Positions 1-11,053 of a stretch of 64,000 bases of DNA are shown here, piece by piece (the first letter of the stretch is position 1; every line of letters begins with the position of its first letter). The notes below the pieces were generated by a model, which saw only the letters and a program-made list of their open reading frames with translations, did not search any database and had not been told where the DNA came from. Source of the DNA: Pollenia angustigena (Eukaryota; Arthropoda; Insecta; Diptera; Polleniidae); NCBI GenBank assembly GCA_930367215.1, contig OV884059.1:36075882-36139881 (forward strand), given 5' to 3'. The translations under genes were made by a program, and so were the position numbers.

Positions 1-883
1 TTAGTGCATGTTTTTGCATATTTTAGCGTTTGCAACATTTTTGTGCATAAAGTAGTTAAACGAGCATTTTGCAGCATTTTTGAAGTTTATAGCGCATATT
101 TTGTTTTTTAAAGGCATATTTTGATTCATGTTTAATTTTTTTGATGCCTACAAGAGCTTTTGCAGCAAAACTTTTTTTTCCGAAATTCTGGTTAGCAGAT
201 GGCTTTCCTGTTTTAAATATATATCTGTATACCCAATTTAATTCGCCATCTACATTTTATTTTTACTCTAAAATTGTAAGCCAAAGCAGGTTGTCATTAA
301 AGATAAATGTTATGCGATGATCATAGAAATCTAGATCAATATGTTAGTATAACGATCGACGCAGACTCACTTTTAAAAGTGATGTAACGATGTCCATCTG
401 TCCGTCAGCCTGGTTTGCATATGGAGAATCGGTCTATAATTTTACTTTTCCCCATAAAAACTTTTTTCCGAATTAGATCTCTGTGTCTGTTAAACATCTA
501 ATTATGTTGGTTTTTAAATTTAATTCGACCCAAAAATATGTTAATGCAAATTAAATTATTTTTGAGTCAGTTCACATTTTCCCAGAGCTTCCCTCCCTTA
601 AAATTTTTAACGTTCTTTTAAATGTTAACCTTAAAGACAAAAACCCATATGAATGTTAATATCTAGATAATATTCGGCGCAAACATCTTAAGCTTAAGCG
701 ATAATATTTTTAGGTTTTTTTTTTATATTTTGTTATTAAATTGTTAAATATTTAACCTTTCAATGAGCAATTATTGATTTTTAAGGGCATATTGTTACCA
801 TTTTCTGGGTTTATATTCCAGTTTTTACTGCATATTTAATGCGCATCAAACGCTTTTTTTAGAGCATGTTTCTGGTTTCCCTG
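1..883. mobile_element. Probable right end of a hAT-type element (left end outside window)
   Basis: The stretch is rich in GCATATTTT-like motifs near both its visible ends and finishes with GTTTCTGGTTTCCCTG, which read backwards begins CAGGGAAACCAG, the style of several complete hAT elements in this window. The partner end is not in view, so no target duplication can be tested. No coding region is visible. Confidence 0.35.
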
Positions 884-1162
884 ATAATAACATAGCAAGA
901 CTTAAAAAGTTTTACTTGCAAGAGCTCTTTACATATGTAAAAAGGTTGAAAGCTCTTGCTCATAATGTTCTTAAAATATATAGGAGGTGCCACGTCCACT
1001 AAACATTTTCAAAATTTTTTGATTGTTCATTCCGGAGCGGTAACATACCGTCAAAACTTTATAAAAATAGGTCAAGCCTACAAAATTCGAACGAACACAA
1101 TTTCTTCTTTTGACATATTTTTCAACTGAAGTGCGACTAAAATATAACTTTTGATACAAAAT
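884..1162. other. Gene-free spacer
   Basis: AT-rich sequence with short open frames only. I see no domain, repeat or RNA gene. Confidence 0.5.
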
Positions 1163-1243
1163 TGTTTTGGTTACTTTTTTTCACTTTTGGTTACTTTATT
1201 TTTACATTTTGGTTACAATTTTTTTTTTGGTTGTGGCAACGCT
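1163..1243 (-). repeat. Short tandem motif at the end of an unknown element
   Basis: On the minus strand the stretch starts CAGCGTTGCCACAACC and continues with four spaced copies of GTAACCAAAA. It cuts off the Penelope endonuclease that follows at 1244. The start resembles the hAT-X end at 4129 (CAGCGTTACCG), so it may be a related terminus. Confidence 0.35.
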
Positions 1244-1622
1244 GTATGTGATTTCTCTCCGCACAAGGGGCTGCAAGTGCTGTTTTATGTGTCAGTAAAC
1301 TATTTCTGCATTTTAAATCCGATTTGTGTCCTGCAATTCTCGTCTTTAATTTATTTTTGGTAGTTCCTACATATACTTGATCGCATACGTTGTTTCCATC
1401 ACCATTGCACTCTATTTTATATATTACGTTCGACTTCTCCATTTTATCCACTTTTGTTTTTGTGTTAGAAAACAGATTTCGGAGTGTGTTTTCTGATCTT
1501 GGCGCTGTTTTATATTTTACTTTATTGTAAACACCTGACTTTTCTATTCTTTCTGATATGTGTGGTATATATGTCATTGATTTATAGATTCGTGGTTCTA
1601 CTTCTTCTCTTGTGATGTTTTT
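1244..1622 (-). pseudogene. Penelope GIY-YIG endonuclease (3' truncated)
   Basis: Continues the RT frame after a TAG stop. The GIY-YIG signature shows as VIYKIEC followed by QVYVGTTKNKLKTRIAGHK, giving the two tyrosines and the arginine. The frame then runs to AERNHI, where homology to the plus-strand copy ends at about 1244; the C-terminal segment with the metal-binding glutamate is missing. The enzyme nicks DNA to prime reverse transcription in this family. Confidence 0.82.
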
Positions 1623-3098
1623 CTATTTATTATTATTTTTTATTAGACTATTGATAATATTTTGTGGAAAAGAGTTTTTCCTTAGGTTTTCCTTAATCTT
1701 TTTGATATTTTCCTTATGAAATCCCCTGTCGCTAATCATTAGTACCCTGTTTATAAGATTACTAGTCGTGTTTATAATGATATTTTTGGGTTGGCATGAA
1801 TAAAAATTGATAATTCTTCCAGATGAAGTCGGTTTTTGGTACCAATCTATTTTAATTTTACTGTCTTTTCTTACAATCAGTATATCCAAATATGGTAATC
1901 TTTCATTTTCTTCTTCTTCAATTGTAAATTTTATATGTTGGTGAAAACTATTAAGTTCGGCTAGGGTGTCATCTATTGCATTTGTATTGATAATCCCAAA
2001 GAGGTCGTCAACGTATTTTGTAAGTAGTCTGGGTTTAGTTTTAAGATGATGAACGCAATGTTTGAGTAATTCCTCCATTACTATGTCTGCTACAATAGGT
2101 GAAGCTGGTGAACCCATTGGAAGGCCCTTACACTGAGTGTAAATTCTATTTTTGTATTTGAAATACCTATTTTCTTTAATGCAGAATTTTAAGACTTTTA
2201 AGAAAAGTACCTTTGACATCGTTGTGTGTTCCTGTGGACTGAAACACTTATTTTTGATAATATCTATAGCATAATCAACAGGAATATTCGGGAATAATGA
2301 TATTACGTCAAAGGAAATTAATTTTTCATCGTCACTTATTGCGGTATTATTAATATTATTACTAAATTGCACTGCATCCCTTACATTAAATTCAGATTTT
2401 TTCGTGAGTTTATTAAGAATATTTACCATAAACTTACAGAGTTCTCTTGATGGCGATTTAATTGATGAACAAATCGGTCTTAACGGAAAACCCTCTATGG
2501 ATCTTTGGTAATCCGTATATTCTTGGAGCTAGTGCCGCGTCAGTTTTCATTCGTCTTTTTTCTTTGCATTGCACTTAAATAATTCTTCGACTAGATCTCC
2601 TATAAGTCATTAAATCACACAGAATCTCATTCATTCTAGTCTCGTAATCATGTTTTTCCATGGCCACTGTGACGTTGCCTTTGTCGGCATTTAATATCAG
2701 AATATTCTTATTTCTCTTCAAAAATGCTTTTGCCTGGCCCACTGCGTTCAATACAAAACGCTCTCTTTTGTCTAGACTTCGTTTATTCAGATGATTTTCT
2801 ATCATCGTTGTAAACTTCGTCCGTGCAATTTCTTGTTGTTCTTTATCTTCTAACGTTAAAATGCAGTCTTCGCCATCAGCAATGAATTTAAATAAAGGGA
2901 ATTGTTTGTTTTCTGTTGGAATCGTATGTTTCTGTCCTCGTGAAAGAACCCACCCAACATCCTCTTTTATGTGTATGTTGGTTTTGTTTACAAACCACTT
3001 GTCATTAAATACTATTTCCAATTCTTTTCTTTGTTTTTCCCTTAAGTTTTCAAACTTTCTTTTGTGCGTATTCTTAATTTCACTGTTTTTCTTATTTA
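1623..3098 (-). pseudogene. Penelope reverse transcriptase (broken)
   Basis: The N-terminal part (3098-2575) is basic and contains ILNADKGN, a conserved Penelope segment upstream of the catalytic core. The core at 2429-1623 has motif A (SFDVISLFPNIP), motif B (QCKGLPMGSPASP) and the catalytic YVDD of motif C (TKYVDDLFGI), followed by the thumb region. The two parts are separated by an in-frame TAA at about 2575 and a frameshift near 2500 in the segment reading APRIYGLPKIH. An in-frame TAG at 1623-1625 separates RT from the endonuclease, which continues in the same frame. It would have copied element RNA at nicked target DNA. Confidence 0.88.
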
Positions 3099-4103
3099 GA
3101 AAACAAAAACAAAAGTGGATAAAATGGAAAAGTCGAACGTAATATATAAAATAGAGTGCAATGGTGATGGAAACAACGTATGCGATCAAGTACAGTTAAA
3201 CCTCGATTAACCGGGCCTCTATTAATCGGTTACATCTATTAACCGGCATGCGGTTCTTTTTATTTTTTACCTCTATTATCCGTGCTTCACCTCTATTATC
3301 CGTGCTTAAGATTTATACCTTTATTTACCGTGCTTTACATGTATTATCCGTGCAGCATTCATATGCTTTTGTTAGGTTAATCTAAATCCGGTGTTTCCCC
3401 TTTTTAAGTTAATGTGCCCACACATAAGAACATATTTGCGTTTGTATTAATTTAGTAAGTGAAATTTGAACATTTCGTCAGAAGAAATGCAAAAACAAAA
3501 AAGCATAAAACGTCGTAAAATGTACAAATTTTGTGCACTACATGAGTTTGTTCAACCAAAGCATAATCAGTAAATATTTGATTTTGCATTGTCTATGGGA
3601 ATTTGTATGTTTTTTATAAAAATATGTGGTATATTTGAATCTGCAGTTCCATAAATTTAATGTTGAAATAAAAATAAATAAAAAAAAAAAAATAAATTTC
3701 TGTATATATTAATATAACCTCTATTAACCGTGTATTTCGATTATCCGTGCTGGTGCCGGTCCCACGAGAGCCGGATAATAGAGGTTTAACTGTATATGTA
3801 GGAACTACCAAAAATAAATTAAAGACGAGAATTGCAGGACACAAATTGGATTTAAAATGCAGAAATAGTTTACTGACACATAAAACAGCACTTGCAGCCC
3901 ATTGTGCGGAGAGAAATCACATTCCCAAACTGGACGACATACAAATATTACAAACAGAAGAGAGGTACAATAAGCGACTTACACTGGAAATGCTACATAT
4001 AATAAACATAAGACAAGATAAGAGAATTAATTTTAAGAGTGACGTAGACAACGTAGCACAGAGCTTTAGGCATATTAAAAATAAGAAGAGAAAGGATCAA
4101 TAG
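3099..4103 (+). pseudogene. Penelope GIY-YIG endonuclease, inverted fragment, split by a pogo-like insertion
   Basis: Plus-strand fragment of the same family as copy 1. Codons up to ...NNVCDQV lie at 3121-3190 and resume with YVGTTKNK at 3795. Everything between is a 600-bp TA-flanked insertion. After it the domain is complete, including the downstream segment LTLEMLHI that carries the expected glutamate, and ends at a TAG at 4101-4103. Removing the insertion and one TA leaves the reading frame open, so the endonuclease part was probably intact when the element landed. Confidence 0.85.
3193..3792. mobile_element. pogo/Tigger-like non-autonomous DNA element
   Basis: Terminal inverted repeats start CAGTTAAACCTC and the insertion is flanked by a TA duplication (3191-3192 and 3793-3794), as in the Tc1/mariner-pogo group. 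The ends carry several spaced copies of TCTATTATCCGTGC, likely transposase-binding repeats. No transposase is present. It sits inside the GIY-YIG coding frame. Confidence 0.82.
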
Positions 4104-4436
4104 TGCAATTTTAAATGTGAACCAGCGTTACCGTTGGTGCCACTAAAGTGGCCATTTGCCACTTTTTCGACTGCTTGGATACTATTTGGCCACTTTTACA
4201 AAATGCACCTAAATGTGGTACTTTTTGTGATTCTTGCCACTTTTTTGATACTTTTTACGTTAGGAAAAGATACTTTTTTTCTTTCTGTTTTGTTATAACT
4301 CCCAGCTTTAATATAAGTAAAACTGTTTTAATATATGTATATGTAAGCAAGTTTATATGAAATTTATTTTCTTGACATCCGTGGTTAGCTGAAAATCTGT
4401 TGAATAAACTTTCTATTAACCTGTTTTATTTATTAT

Positions 4437-5057
4437 GGTGCCTATTATGAACTAAATTCGATTTTCGACAGCAGTCGAATTAGCTGATCGAACGAATTTT
4501 CATTTGGTATTATGGCGCGCATTCGATAAAAATTTACTATTGTGATTTTGTTAATTCACACTAGTACATTTTCGATCAGCTGTCACTTAAAATAAAAAAT
4601 TTTTGTTTACAAATTTAAAAAATTAAATTAAAGTTAAACGTGATTACGGCGAATTATGGTTGTTTTCAAATAATTTAGCTTCAGTGGGGTTTCATCCCAT
4701 TTTTTACATGCTGAACTTTGCTGCAAATCATTTGGTGAAAAAAGAATTTTGTTCCATAAGGAATATGAGCGCTTCCAATTGCTGTTAACGACGTTGGACT
4801 TTCATAAAATGAACAAAACAGATTAAGAATATTGCATTTGGTATACGAACACCAAAAAATTTACAAATAGTTAAATTTTCAACAAGTTTTTTACATTTAT
4901 TTGCACAGTCGAAAGCGAATTTGTTTTCGTTGAAAAATTCGATGCACAACGAAACTTTCGACAGTGCTGCCAACTCTTAATACCAAATTAAGATTCGATA
5001 GTCGATGTTCGATAGCCAGCGAAAATCGTTTATCGAATGTAACTCATAATAGGGGCC
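4437..5057. mobile_element. Inverted-repeat DNA element with TCGAT-rich ends
   Basis: The ends are GGTGCCTATTATGA and, inverted, GGCCCCTATTATGA. It is flanked by TAT on both sides (4434-4436, 5058-5060). Copy 2 of hAT-X has no insertion at this place (about 30356). Several TTCGAT motifs lie just inside each end. There is no coding capacity. The 3-bp duplication suggests a PIF/Harbinger-like element, though the target is TAT rather than the usual TTA/TAA. Confidence 0.7.
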
Positions 5058-5150
5058 TATATATATATTGGTCGTGAAGCACAAACCGAACTGTTGTGTA
5101 CCGAAAACTTTTCTAAAATTTGTGTAATTGATATTAAAATTAAAATCCAA

Positions 5151-5636
5151 CAGCCGTATTCATAACAAAAAGTTAGCCAAAGTTTGTACACTACGCACAA
5201 CGTGCTGCTAACTAGAATGCCGATTAAGCTTAGCAGCTTGTTGGCACAGAGTTAATTCATAACGAACTTTTCTCCATCTGCCATCTTTTAATAAATCAAC
5301 TCTGAATTTGTATGATGCCACACTGTATTACTCAGAAATGCAACACGTTTTGCTTTAATCATCGCTGAATTTGTCAATTTTTGTTTTTCCCTTCACATAT
5401 AAAAATTTTAAAATTAAAATAAATTAAGTAAAAGACAGCAAATTAAAAAAAAAAAACAGTCAATTAAAAAAAACCTACAAAATTGTTTGACATTAAACGG
5501 CTGTTTTTCACAAGTTGGCAAACGTTTGGCAGCTCGTTAACAAGAGTTTAGCAAATCGTTAGCCAGAGTTTGGTTAATGTATTATGAATAAACTTTTTGC
5601 TAACTTTATGCCAAATTTTTATTATGAATACGGCTG
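5151..5636. mobile_element. PIF/Harbinger-like MITE (CAGCCGTATTCATAA ends)
   Basis: The inverted ends CAGCCGTATTCATAA are perfect over 15 bp. It is flanked by CAA on the left and TAA on the right; the empty site in hAT-X copy 2 (about 30441) reads TAA once, so the duplication was TAA with a later change. Internal GTTAGC/GCTAAC motifs recur near both ends. Non-coding. Confidence 0.78.
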
Positions 5637-5694
5637 TAAGTTTTTACCAAAAATTGTGTAAGGAATTGATATAAAAAACCAAAAGCTCAATATA

Positions 5695-6921
5695 TTGAAG
5701 TATTTAGACCCATTATTTATAGTGCCTAATGACGATATAAACTATTTCGAATTAGTTTCAGAGTTTAAAGATATTATAACTGACCCAGATGCATTTATAC
5801 GTGAATTTAAACTTCTAGAGAGTAAAGTAAGTGACACGAATTACACTGGTTTACAGCCAAAAAATACCAAGAACACCACATGCCTAGATAAGTTAATTGG
5901 GACCTCCTGAACACGAAAATCGCTGTAATTTTTTTTTCCTAAGTACCGTTTTTAAGATAACGGTACTTTTGCGTTTTTCGGTGTATGGTCCCACTCAAAC
6001 CCTTGTGGAGCCCAACCAATAAGTGCGGTCAAAATAAATGGCATATCGAAAGGTAATCGAATGCCTTTTCCATCGATATGCTACAAATTTCTATCTGATA
6101 AGAAATGGCTGAGTAATGGCACCTCTAAGTTCAAAAAATGTCTATTTTTTACGTTTTTTTCAAAATTTTTCATTTTTATTTCGTTTTTTTACTACGTTAT
6201 ATTAAATATCTGGAATGTTTTATTTCTTAACCAAATAGTATATTTAATTACCAACATTTTTTTGAAAAGTAAAGTTTTTATTAAGGATTTTGTGGAACAA
6301 CAATATTTTCATCTCATATAAAATTCCGTGTTTTTTAAATCCATCAGTTTTAACGTAATTAAAAAAAAAACGAAATTTTATACGAGATGAAAATATTGTC
6401 GTTCCACAAAATCCTTAATTAAAACTTCGGTTGGGCTCCACAAGAGTTTAAGTGGGACCATACACCGAAAAACACAAAAGTACCGTTATCTAAAAAACGG
6501 TACTTAGGAAAAAAATTACAGCGATTTTCGTGTTCAGTAGGTCCCAATTAACTTATCTAGGCATGTGGCGTTCTTGGTATTTTTCCAAATTAAAAATTTG
6601 TAAAGCAGTGTTATGAACACATATTTAAAATTTCGAATACTGTGAAGATGTTTGGCGTGAAATTGGAACATTGAAAAATAGATTTGGTGAGTATACCTGT
6701 ATATATACTCAAACTTTTACAAATTGATCTTTCATAGTAGGTCTTCTGAGCGTGTTTTTACTGAGTTAGCTTTAATTAAAAATAAAGTAACAAATAGGTC
6801 GAAAGTAAGAACTTGCGAATCCATGCTTTAAATTTGTTAGATACTAGCCTTGAAGATTGGGTTCCAAGTGAAGACATTTTACGAAAGTATAGTTATAGTC
6901 GTTTTAAGAACAATCAATTGT
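5695..6921 (+). pseudogene. hAT-X transposase C-terminal relic
   Basis: The first piece reads LDPLFIVPNDD...FKLLESKVSD (5701-5835). After the foldback insertion the frame resumes in pieces: FWREIGTLKNRF, then FSERVLTELALIKNKV with RSKVRTCES, then EDWVPSEDILRKYSYSRF and a stop. The block 'SERV..LALIKNKVxNRxKVxTCES' matches the dimerisation region at the C-terminus of hAT transposases. Several frameshifts are present. Copy 3 at 36464 repeats the same pieces without the foldback. Confidence 0.55.
5861..6584. mobile_element. Foldback-like element with about 157-bp arms
   Basis: Arms at 5861-6017 and 6429-6584 are near-perfect inverted copies, starting AAAAATACCAAGAACACC. A second inverted pair lies inside (about 6281-6333 and 6363-6418). 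It interrupts the hAT-X coding region. No open frame of note. Transcribed, it would form a very long hairpin. Confidence 0.75.
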
Positions 6922-7150
6922 AAACAAATTTGTATGAAACTGACCATTAATAAATAACACAGGACTACATTGAAAAAGTTTGTTTAACCATTCCAACTGA
7001 TTCTTATATTTTTGGAATGCTAAAGACGAGTATCAGCGCAGTTTTCTCCCATTACGTCACATTTATCAGATACACCAATTATTGTAATTTCGGAAGATGT
7101 TTTGTACCATAATTTATAACTAAATCTAGTTTTATAGTTTTGGTTTATAA

Positions 7151-7864
7151 AATAATAAAGAATAAAAATTATTAAAAAAAAAAAAAAATCAATTATGCCC
7201 TCGAGCTTGTTTATTAACATAGGATTGTAAATTTAAAGGATGAATAAAGATAATTATATTTGTTCTAAAGTAAACTTTTATAAAAAACATGCTTTTGATC
7301 TACTATAGACAAGCAAAAGCATTATTTACACGTTAAAACCGGTGTTAATTTTAAAACTAGCTGAAGTTGTTTTTAACTCATTTAACAAAAGCATCAGCTC
7401 TTTTCGCCAAATAAAAAAGTTCTGGCAAAAAGTTAAAAATGTTTATGTTACAAGATATTGGTCGATATTTTGCAATTATTATTGATTTGTAGGAAATCTT
7501 TTATCTTTTAACAGAAAATACATATGTATGTATAGGCCCTAATTGTGTAAAACGCAATGCCAAAAATTACAATGCATGCAATAACAAAGTCAAAAATATT
7601 TTGTAATTTTGATGTTGTTTCTACATAAATTCACATTGCGTTTTTAATTGTGAAAAACGGAGGAGAAATATACACTCAATGGTAAATAGTGGTTTAAACA
7701 ACGAGCTATGACAAACAATGCGGCTTAAAATCAATTTAAATTGTGTAATAACCGTTATAAGTTGATAGAAAAGGTTTAAAAGTAAAAGTATATTTTTTTC
7801 TTTTCAGCTCATTTTAATAAAATCTTGTTTTTTTAAGGGTTTCTTGAATGAGTATACAAATTTT
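7151..7864. other. Gene-free AT-rich spacer
   Basis: No domain-bearing frame. A stretch near 7530-7650 resembles 21590-21700 weakly, so it may be an old repeat. Confidence 0.4.
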
Positions 7865-8190
7865 CAGCTCAATCGGTTGAATAAATTTGCTTCAAAATTG
7901 AGTTTCAAGCTTTATGGGTCCGGCTTATTGGATTAAGAGTGACGCGACACTATTTTTCGAGTTATTTTTAGCAAGGCTTTTCATTTGATACCGATACTGT
8001 AGGAGTGCATTGAAAAGTAATAGTCCGCTATCTTGGGGTTTGCCGCCATGTTGGATTGAGAATGATATCACACAGTTAACCATGCATTGTCAACTAAACT
8101 GAACGTGTATACTAAATTTCAGCTCAATCGTATTAAGATGCTTCAAAATTAAGTTGCAAGATTTCACCCGAACAAACATACATACATTGC
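7865..8190 (+). repeat. Interspersed repeat with retroposon-like tail
   Basis: Contains AATTTTCAGCTCAATCGG and a diverged second copy of this phrase about 260 bp later, then CCCGAACAAACATACATACA. Such phrases followed by a simple-repeat tail are common at the 3' ends of insect non-LTR elements and their short derivatives. The exact family is not recognised. Confidence 0.4.
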
Positions 8191-8532
8191 TAAATTAATA
8201 AAAGCTTTTAAAATATATTTAAACGTTATTATACTATAAAATTTCATTCTTCAAAACAAATTTAAATGATTTAAATTAAGAAAAAGAGTCGTTTTAAGCA
8301 CTTTCAGGAAATTGCTTATTGTGTGATAAAACCGTCAAAGCTCATGCTGGTAACATAAAGCGCCACTATCTAGTAATGCACATAAGGACATATCTAGTGA
8401 AGAAGGTCCCTTTGCTTATTCCTCACAAACACCATACAAAAAATGGAAAGTTAAAAATGTTACATTAAAAATGGATAAAGGGGAATGAATAATCTTGCAA
8501 TTTTTTATAGTAATTGACTAATTTAGCAGACA

Positions 8533-9440
8533 TTAAAAAAATCTAATCCATCCATGAAGAATGAATAAATCAAACTTTAAATTATCCATATTTACTTCTT
8601 TCACGATCATTTTATCAACTGAGTTAAACTCTTTACTTGTTGCACCACAAATATACAATTTTTGAGTAGAATTCGTATCTGTAATCGCATTAAAAACTTT
8701 TCCGTCAATCATTACAAGCATAAGTATATGATTAACCTTGATTGATCTCTCCCAAATGATACAATAGAATTCGAGACGTTTAGTTTCTTTTTCCACCCTC
8801 TATTTTTTGAGTTTTTTAGTGGCTGCTTTTAGAAATCCTATTTTTAACGCTCTGCAAAACCTAGTTGAAGATGGGCGTGGATATTGCCATACTGTTTTGT
8901 TATTACAAAAAATTACAATTTTGTGGTACAAAAGATGTTATGAATACAGCTGAATCACTAGCATCAAGGCCGTGAAATGCTTGTTTATAGGAACTATGTC
9001 GTGAGCTTCCATCAAAGCCCCACTTACTATATATTGTTATATTGTACAGTTGTTTATTATTTTAACAACCAAACTCACATTTGCTTACCTCAATTAAACG
9101 TTGAATATTGTGGCTTAGGAGTCCTTGTAGACTTACTTGCGCCGAAGTTTCGACAATTTCCAAATAATCTCGTTTTGGATAACATATTTGTTTAGCTTGT
9201 TGAACTTTTTTATTTGAAGCAAACTTATCGGGTGCTGCTTTTCTAGTTATATCATAACGGCTTCGAGTTAATTTGGCTTCTACAAAAACATTAAGAGCTT
9301 CTTATGAGGTCAGATGCTTTGTTACTTGCTCTAAGCTTTTTCTATATTATGTCGCTCTTGTTGGAGAAGTTGTTATTTCTTGCATGCAATCGCTCAGTTG
9401 CTTTAAGACTCAAAATTGTTGCATAAGTCAAAATATTTAG
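8533..9440 (-). pseudogene. Transib-type (RAG1-like) transposase relic
   Basis: Two minus-strand blocks belong to the same protein family as the Transib element at 39897-43084. The upstream block (9430-9100) reads VEAKLTRSRYDITRK then QQAKQICYPKRDYLEIVETS and SLQGLL, equivalent to LKLTKNQYTELRKR and VKLQALLEQT there. The downstream block (8796-8533) reads VMIDGKVFNAITDTNSTQK, LYICGATSKEF with a CxxC-like zinc site reduced to one Cys, and LHGWIRFF. Frameshifts and stops lie between, and 8800-9095 may contain foreign sequence. Terminal repeats were not found. Confidence 0.6.
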
Positions 9441-10349
9441 ACAAAGGATTATTATTTTTTTGGCTTTTGTATTTCCCTACATTTTTCAAATGAATATTCT
9501 TTACAACCTTGCTTTTTTGTAATGCTTTCGTTAGAGGAGCAATTTCGACACCGTATTACAAAAAAAAGTAAACAACATAGATCCATAATTTTTACAGTTA
9601 TTCGTGTTGAATTGTATCTACTTTTATATGGTACCAAATACTTATACGAAAAACTAACTTTATTTTTTGAATTAATACTCGTTTTGGACACTGTTAACCA
9701 TTCTGTGCAGCGGCATGATATCAGAGTCTACTATTTATTATAAATCGTCAAAACTTAAAATTTGCGAAAAATTGGAAAATTTGAAACAAACCCTTAAACT
9801 AATTTGAGATCGCTTAATCGGTTAAAAAAAAAACAAATTGTCGGAAAATAACATAAAATCGTTAAAAAAAAAAGAAATTGTTGCTCTATTAAGAACACCA
9901 AGTAAAAAAGGTTCTTTGATTGTGAACGAAGCTTAACAACAAAATACACTGATATTTTTTATAGATAAACCAGTGTATTGTGCATAATTTAAGCATATAA
10001 ACCCGAAAAATAAAAATTTTGAGTTGTCTCTTTTGAACAGGTGTGTACGTTGAGAAATGTAGTGGAAATATATAACATAACTCGAAAACTATGCATTTGC
10101 GCTACTTTTTTCACTTCTTATTTTCTTCGTATTTTTAAATTGTCTATAACCCTATGTACTTGTTTTATTTTATTTTGAGCTGCGTTGGTAAACTAGATTT
10201 AAGCCAAAAATTGTACCTAATCATTTCAATGTTATAATTACCGTTAATGGAGAACAATTTCAAGCAGTTTCGTACGTAATCTACTATGGATTATTGCAAT
10301 ATGAGAACCCCTGCATTATTTTTTCAACAATAAAACTTTGGTTACTCAC
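9441..10349 (-). other. Start of paraplegin intron 3
   Basis: Non-coding, AT-rich. The donor GTGAGT lies at 10349-10344. No further Spg7 exon could be found down to position 1, so either the intron is very long or a short exon was missed. Confidence 0.55.
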
Positions 10350-10584
10350 CGTCATTAATACCCAGGCGTTTTTCTACATCACGTAGTTTTTCCTCAAATT
10401 TTGAAACGTCAGCAACAGCCATATGAAATATTGTTGATGAGACCTTTCTTCCTTTAACAATAGCGCCGTCATGCAATATAATAGTTATCATTTCCATGTC
10501 AGGCCGTATAATTATTTCCTTGACTTCACCCGCAGATAACATATGATGCACAAATTCATTCCACGAAACATATCGGGTTGATCC
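10350..10584 (-). CDS. Spg7: Paraplegin (m-AAA protease), coding exon 3
   Basis: Encodes the start of the FtsH extracellular-type (intermembrane-space) domain: STRYVSWNEFVHHMLSAGEV, then a beta-strand run ending HDGAIVKGRKV and FEEKLRDVEKRLGIND. This matches the segment between the two membrane helices of paraplegin, a subunit of the ATP-dependent zinc protease in the mitochondrial inner membrane that does protein quality control and processing. The acceptor is TTTTAG at 10590-10585 and the donor is G|GTGAGT after 10350. The exon starts in phase 0 and ends one base into a codon. ATPase and protease domains lie downstream, outside what can be seen. Confidence 0.9.
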
Positions 10585-10639
10585 CTAAAATTATTAAAAT
10601 ATTTATTTATATTGTAAGTCACATTTTTGCATTGAGTAC

Positions 10640-10987
10640 CTCTGGCCGTTCGTTACGTGGAGACATTAGTAATGAAATAAATGCGACAAACATGTAAATG
10701 GTAAACATCCACATAATTGTTTTTGTCAGAACAGACTTTATTTTATCATTATTATCGTTTTTATTGCCATTGGAGTTTCCTGATGATCCTGAACTTGATC
10801 CTGCATCTCTTCCACTACTACTAGGTGATTTTTGTTGTTGCTCTGATTGTTTCCCGGCTTCATCACTGTTTTTTGGTGTATTAGAATAGAGATCAACGTG
10901 CATTTTCCGTATAACTTGTGGATTTATACCCAAAGATCTGGACAATAAATTGACAACGGCTTTATATTCATCTTCAAATAGTTTCAT
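10640..10987 (-). CDS. Spg7: Paraplegin, coding exon 2 (first membrane helix)
   Basis: 116 codons in phase 0. The frame starts directly after TTTCAG, so the ATG at 10987 is internal and not the start codon. It reads MKLFEDEYKAVVNLLSRSLG, then a low-complexity Ser/Gly/Asn/Gln linker, then a hydrophobic helix (IMWMFTIYMFVAFISLLM) and RNERPE. The helix anchors the protein in the mitochondrial inner membrane. The donor is GAG|GTACTC, less canonical than its neighbours but it keeps the frame into exon 3. The low-complexity linker is the fastest-evolving part. Confidence 0.88.
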
Positions 10988-11053
10988 CTGAAATAAGTAG
11001 TTGCTTAGACATTAAATTTTTCGCTTATTCTGTAGAAAATGTCTAGTAGTTAC

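Larger units (their letters stand above)
1244..3098 (-). mobile_element. Penelope-like retroelement, copy 1 (truncated at both ends)
   Basis: Minus-strand relic holding, in order, an N-terminal region, a reverse transcriptase and a GIY-YIG endonuclease, the domain order specific to Penelope-like elements. The 3' end is cut at 1244 inside the endonuclease. The 5' end meets, head to head, a second fragment of the same element on the plus strand (from 3099). Inverted 5' fragments of this kind are well known for Penelope. The copy is not functional. Confidence 0.88.
4129..7150 (+). mobile_element. hAT-X copy 1, broken by three insertions
   Basis: Starts CAGCGTTACCGTTGGTGCC. Parts at 4129-4436, 5058-5150, 5637-5860 and 6585-7150 align with two other copies in this window (26793-30465 and 36464-37110). 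Its coding part resembles a hAT C-terminus. The right end is not marked by a clear inverted repeat. Copy 2 lacks two of the insertions and shows the empty sites. Confidence 0.6.

Noticed and set aside
10698..10889. Plus-strand frame opposite paraplegin exon 2
   Set aside because: Shadow of the Ser/Gly/Asn-rich linker on the minus strand, whose frame joins its neighbours by splice sites.
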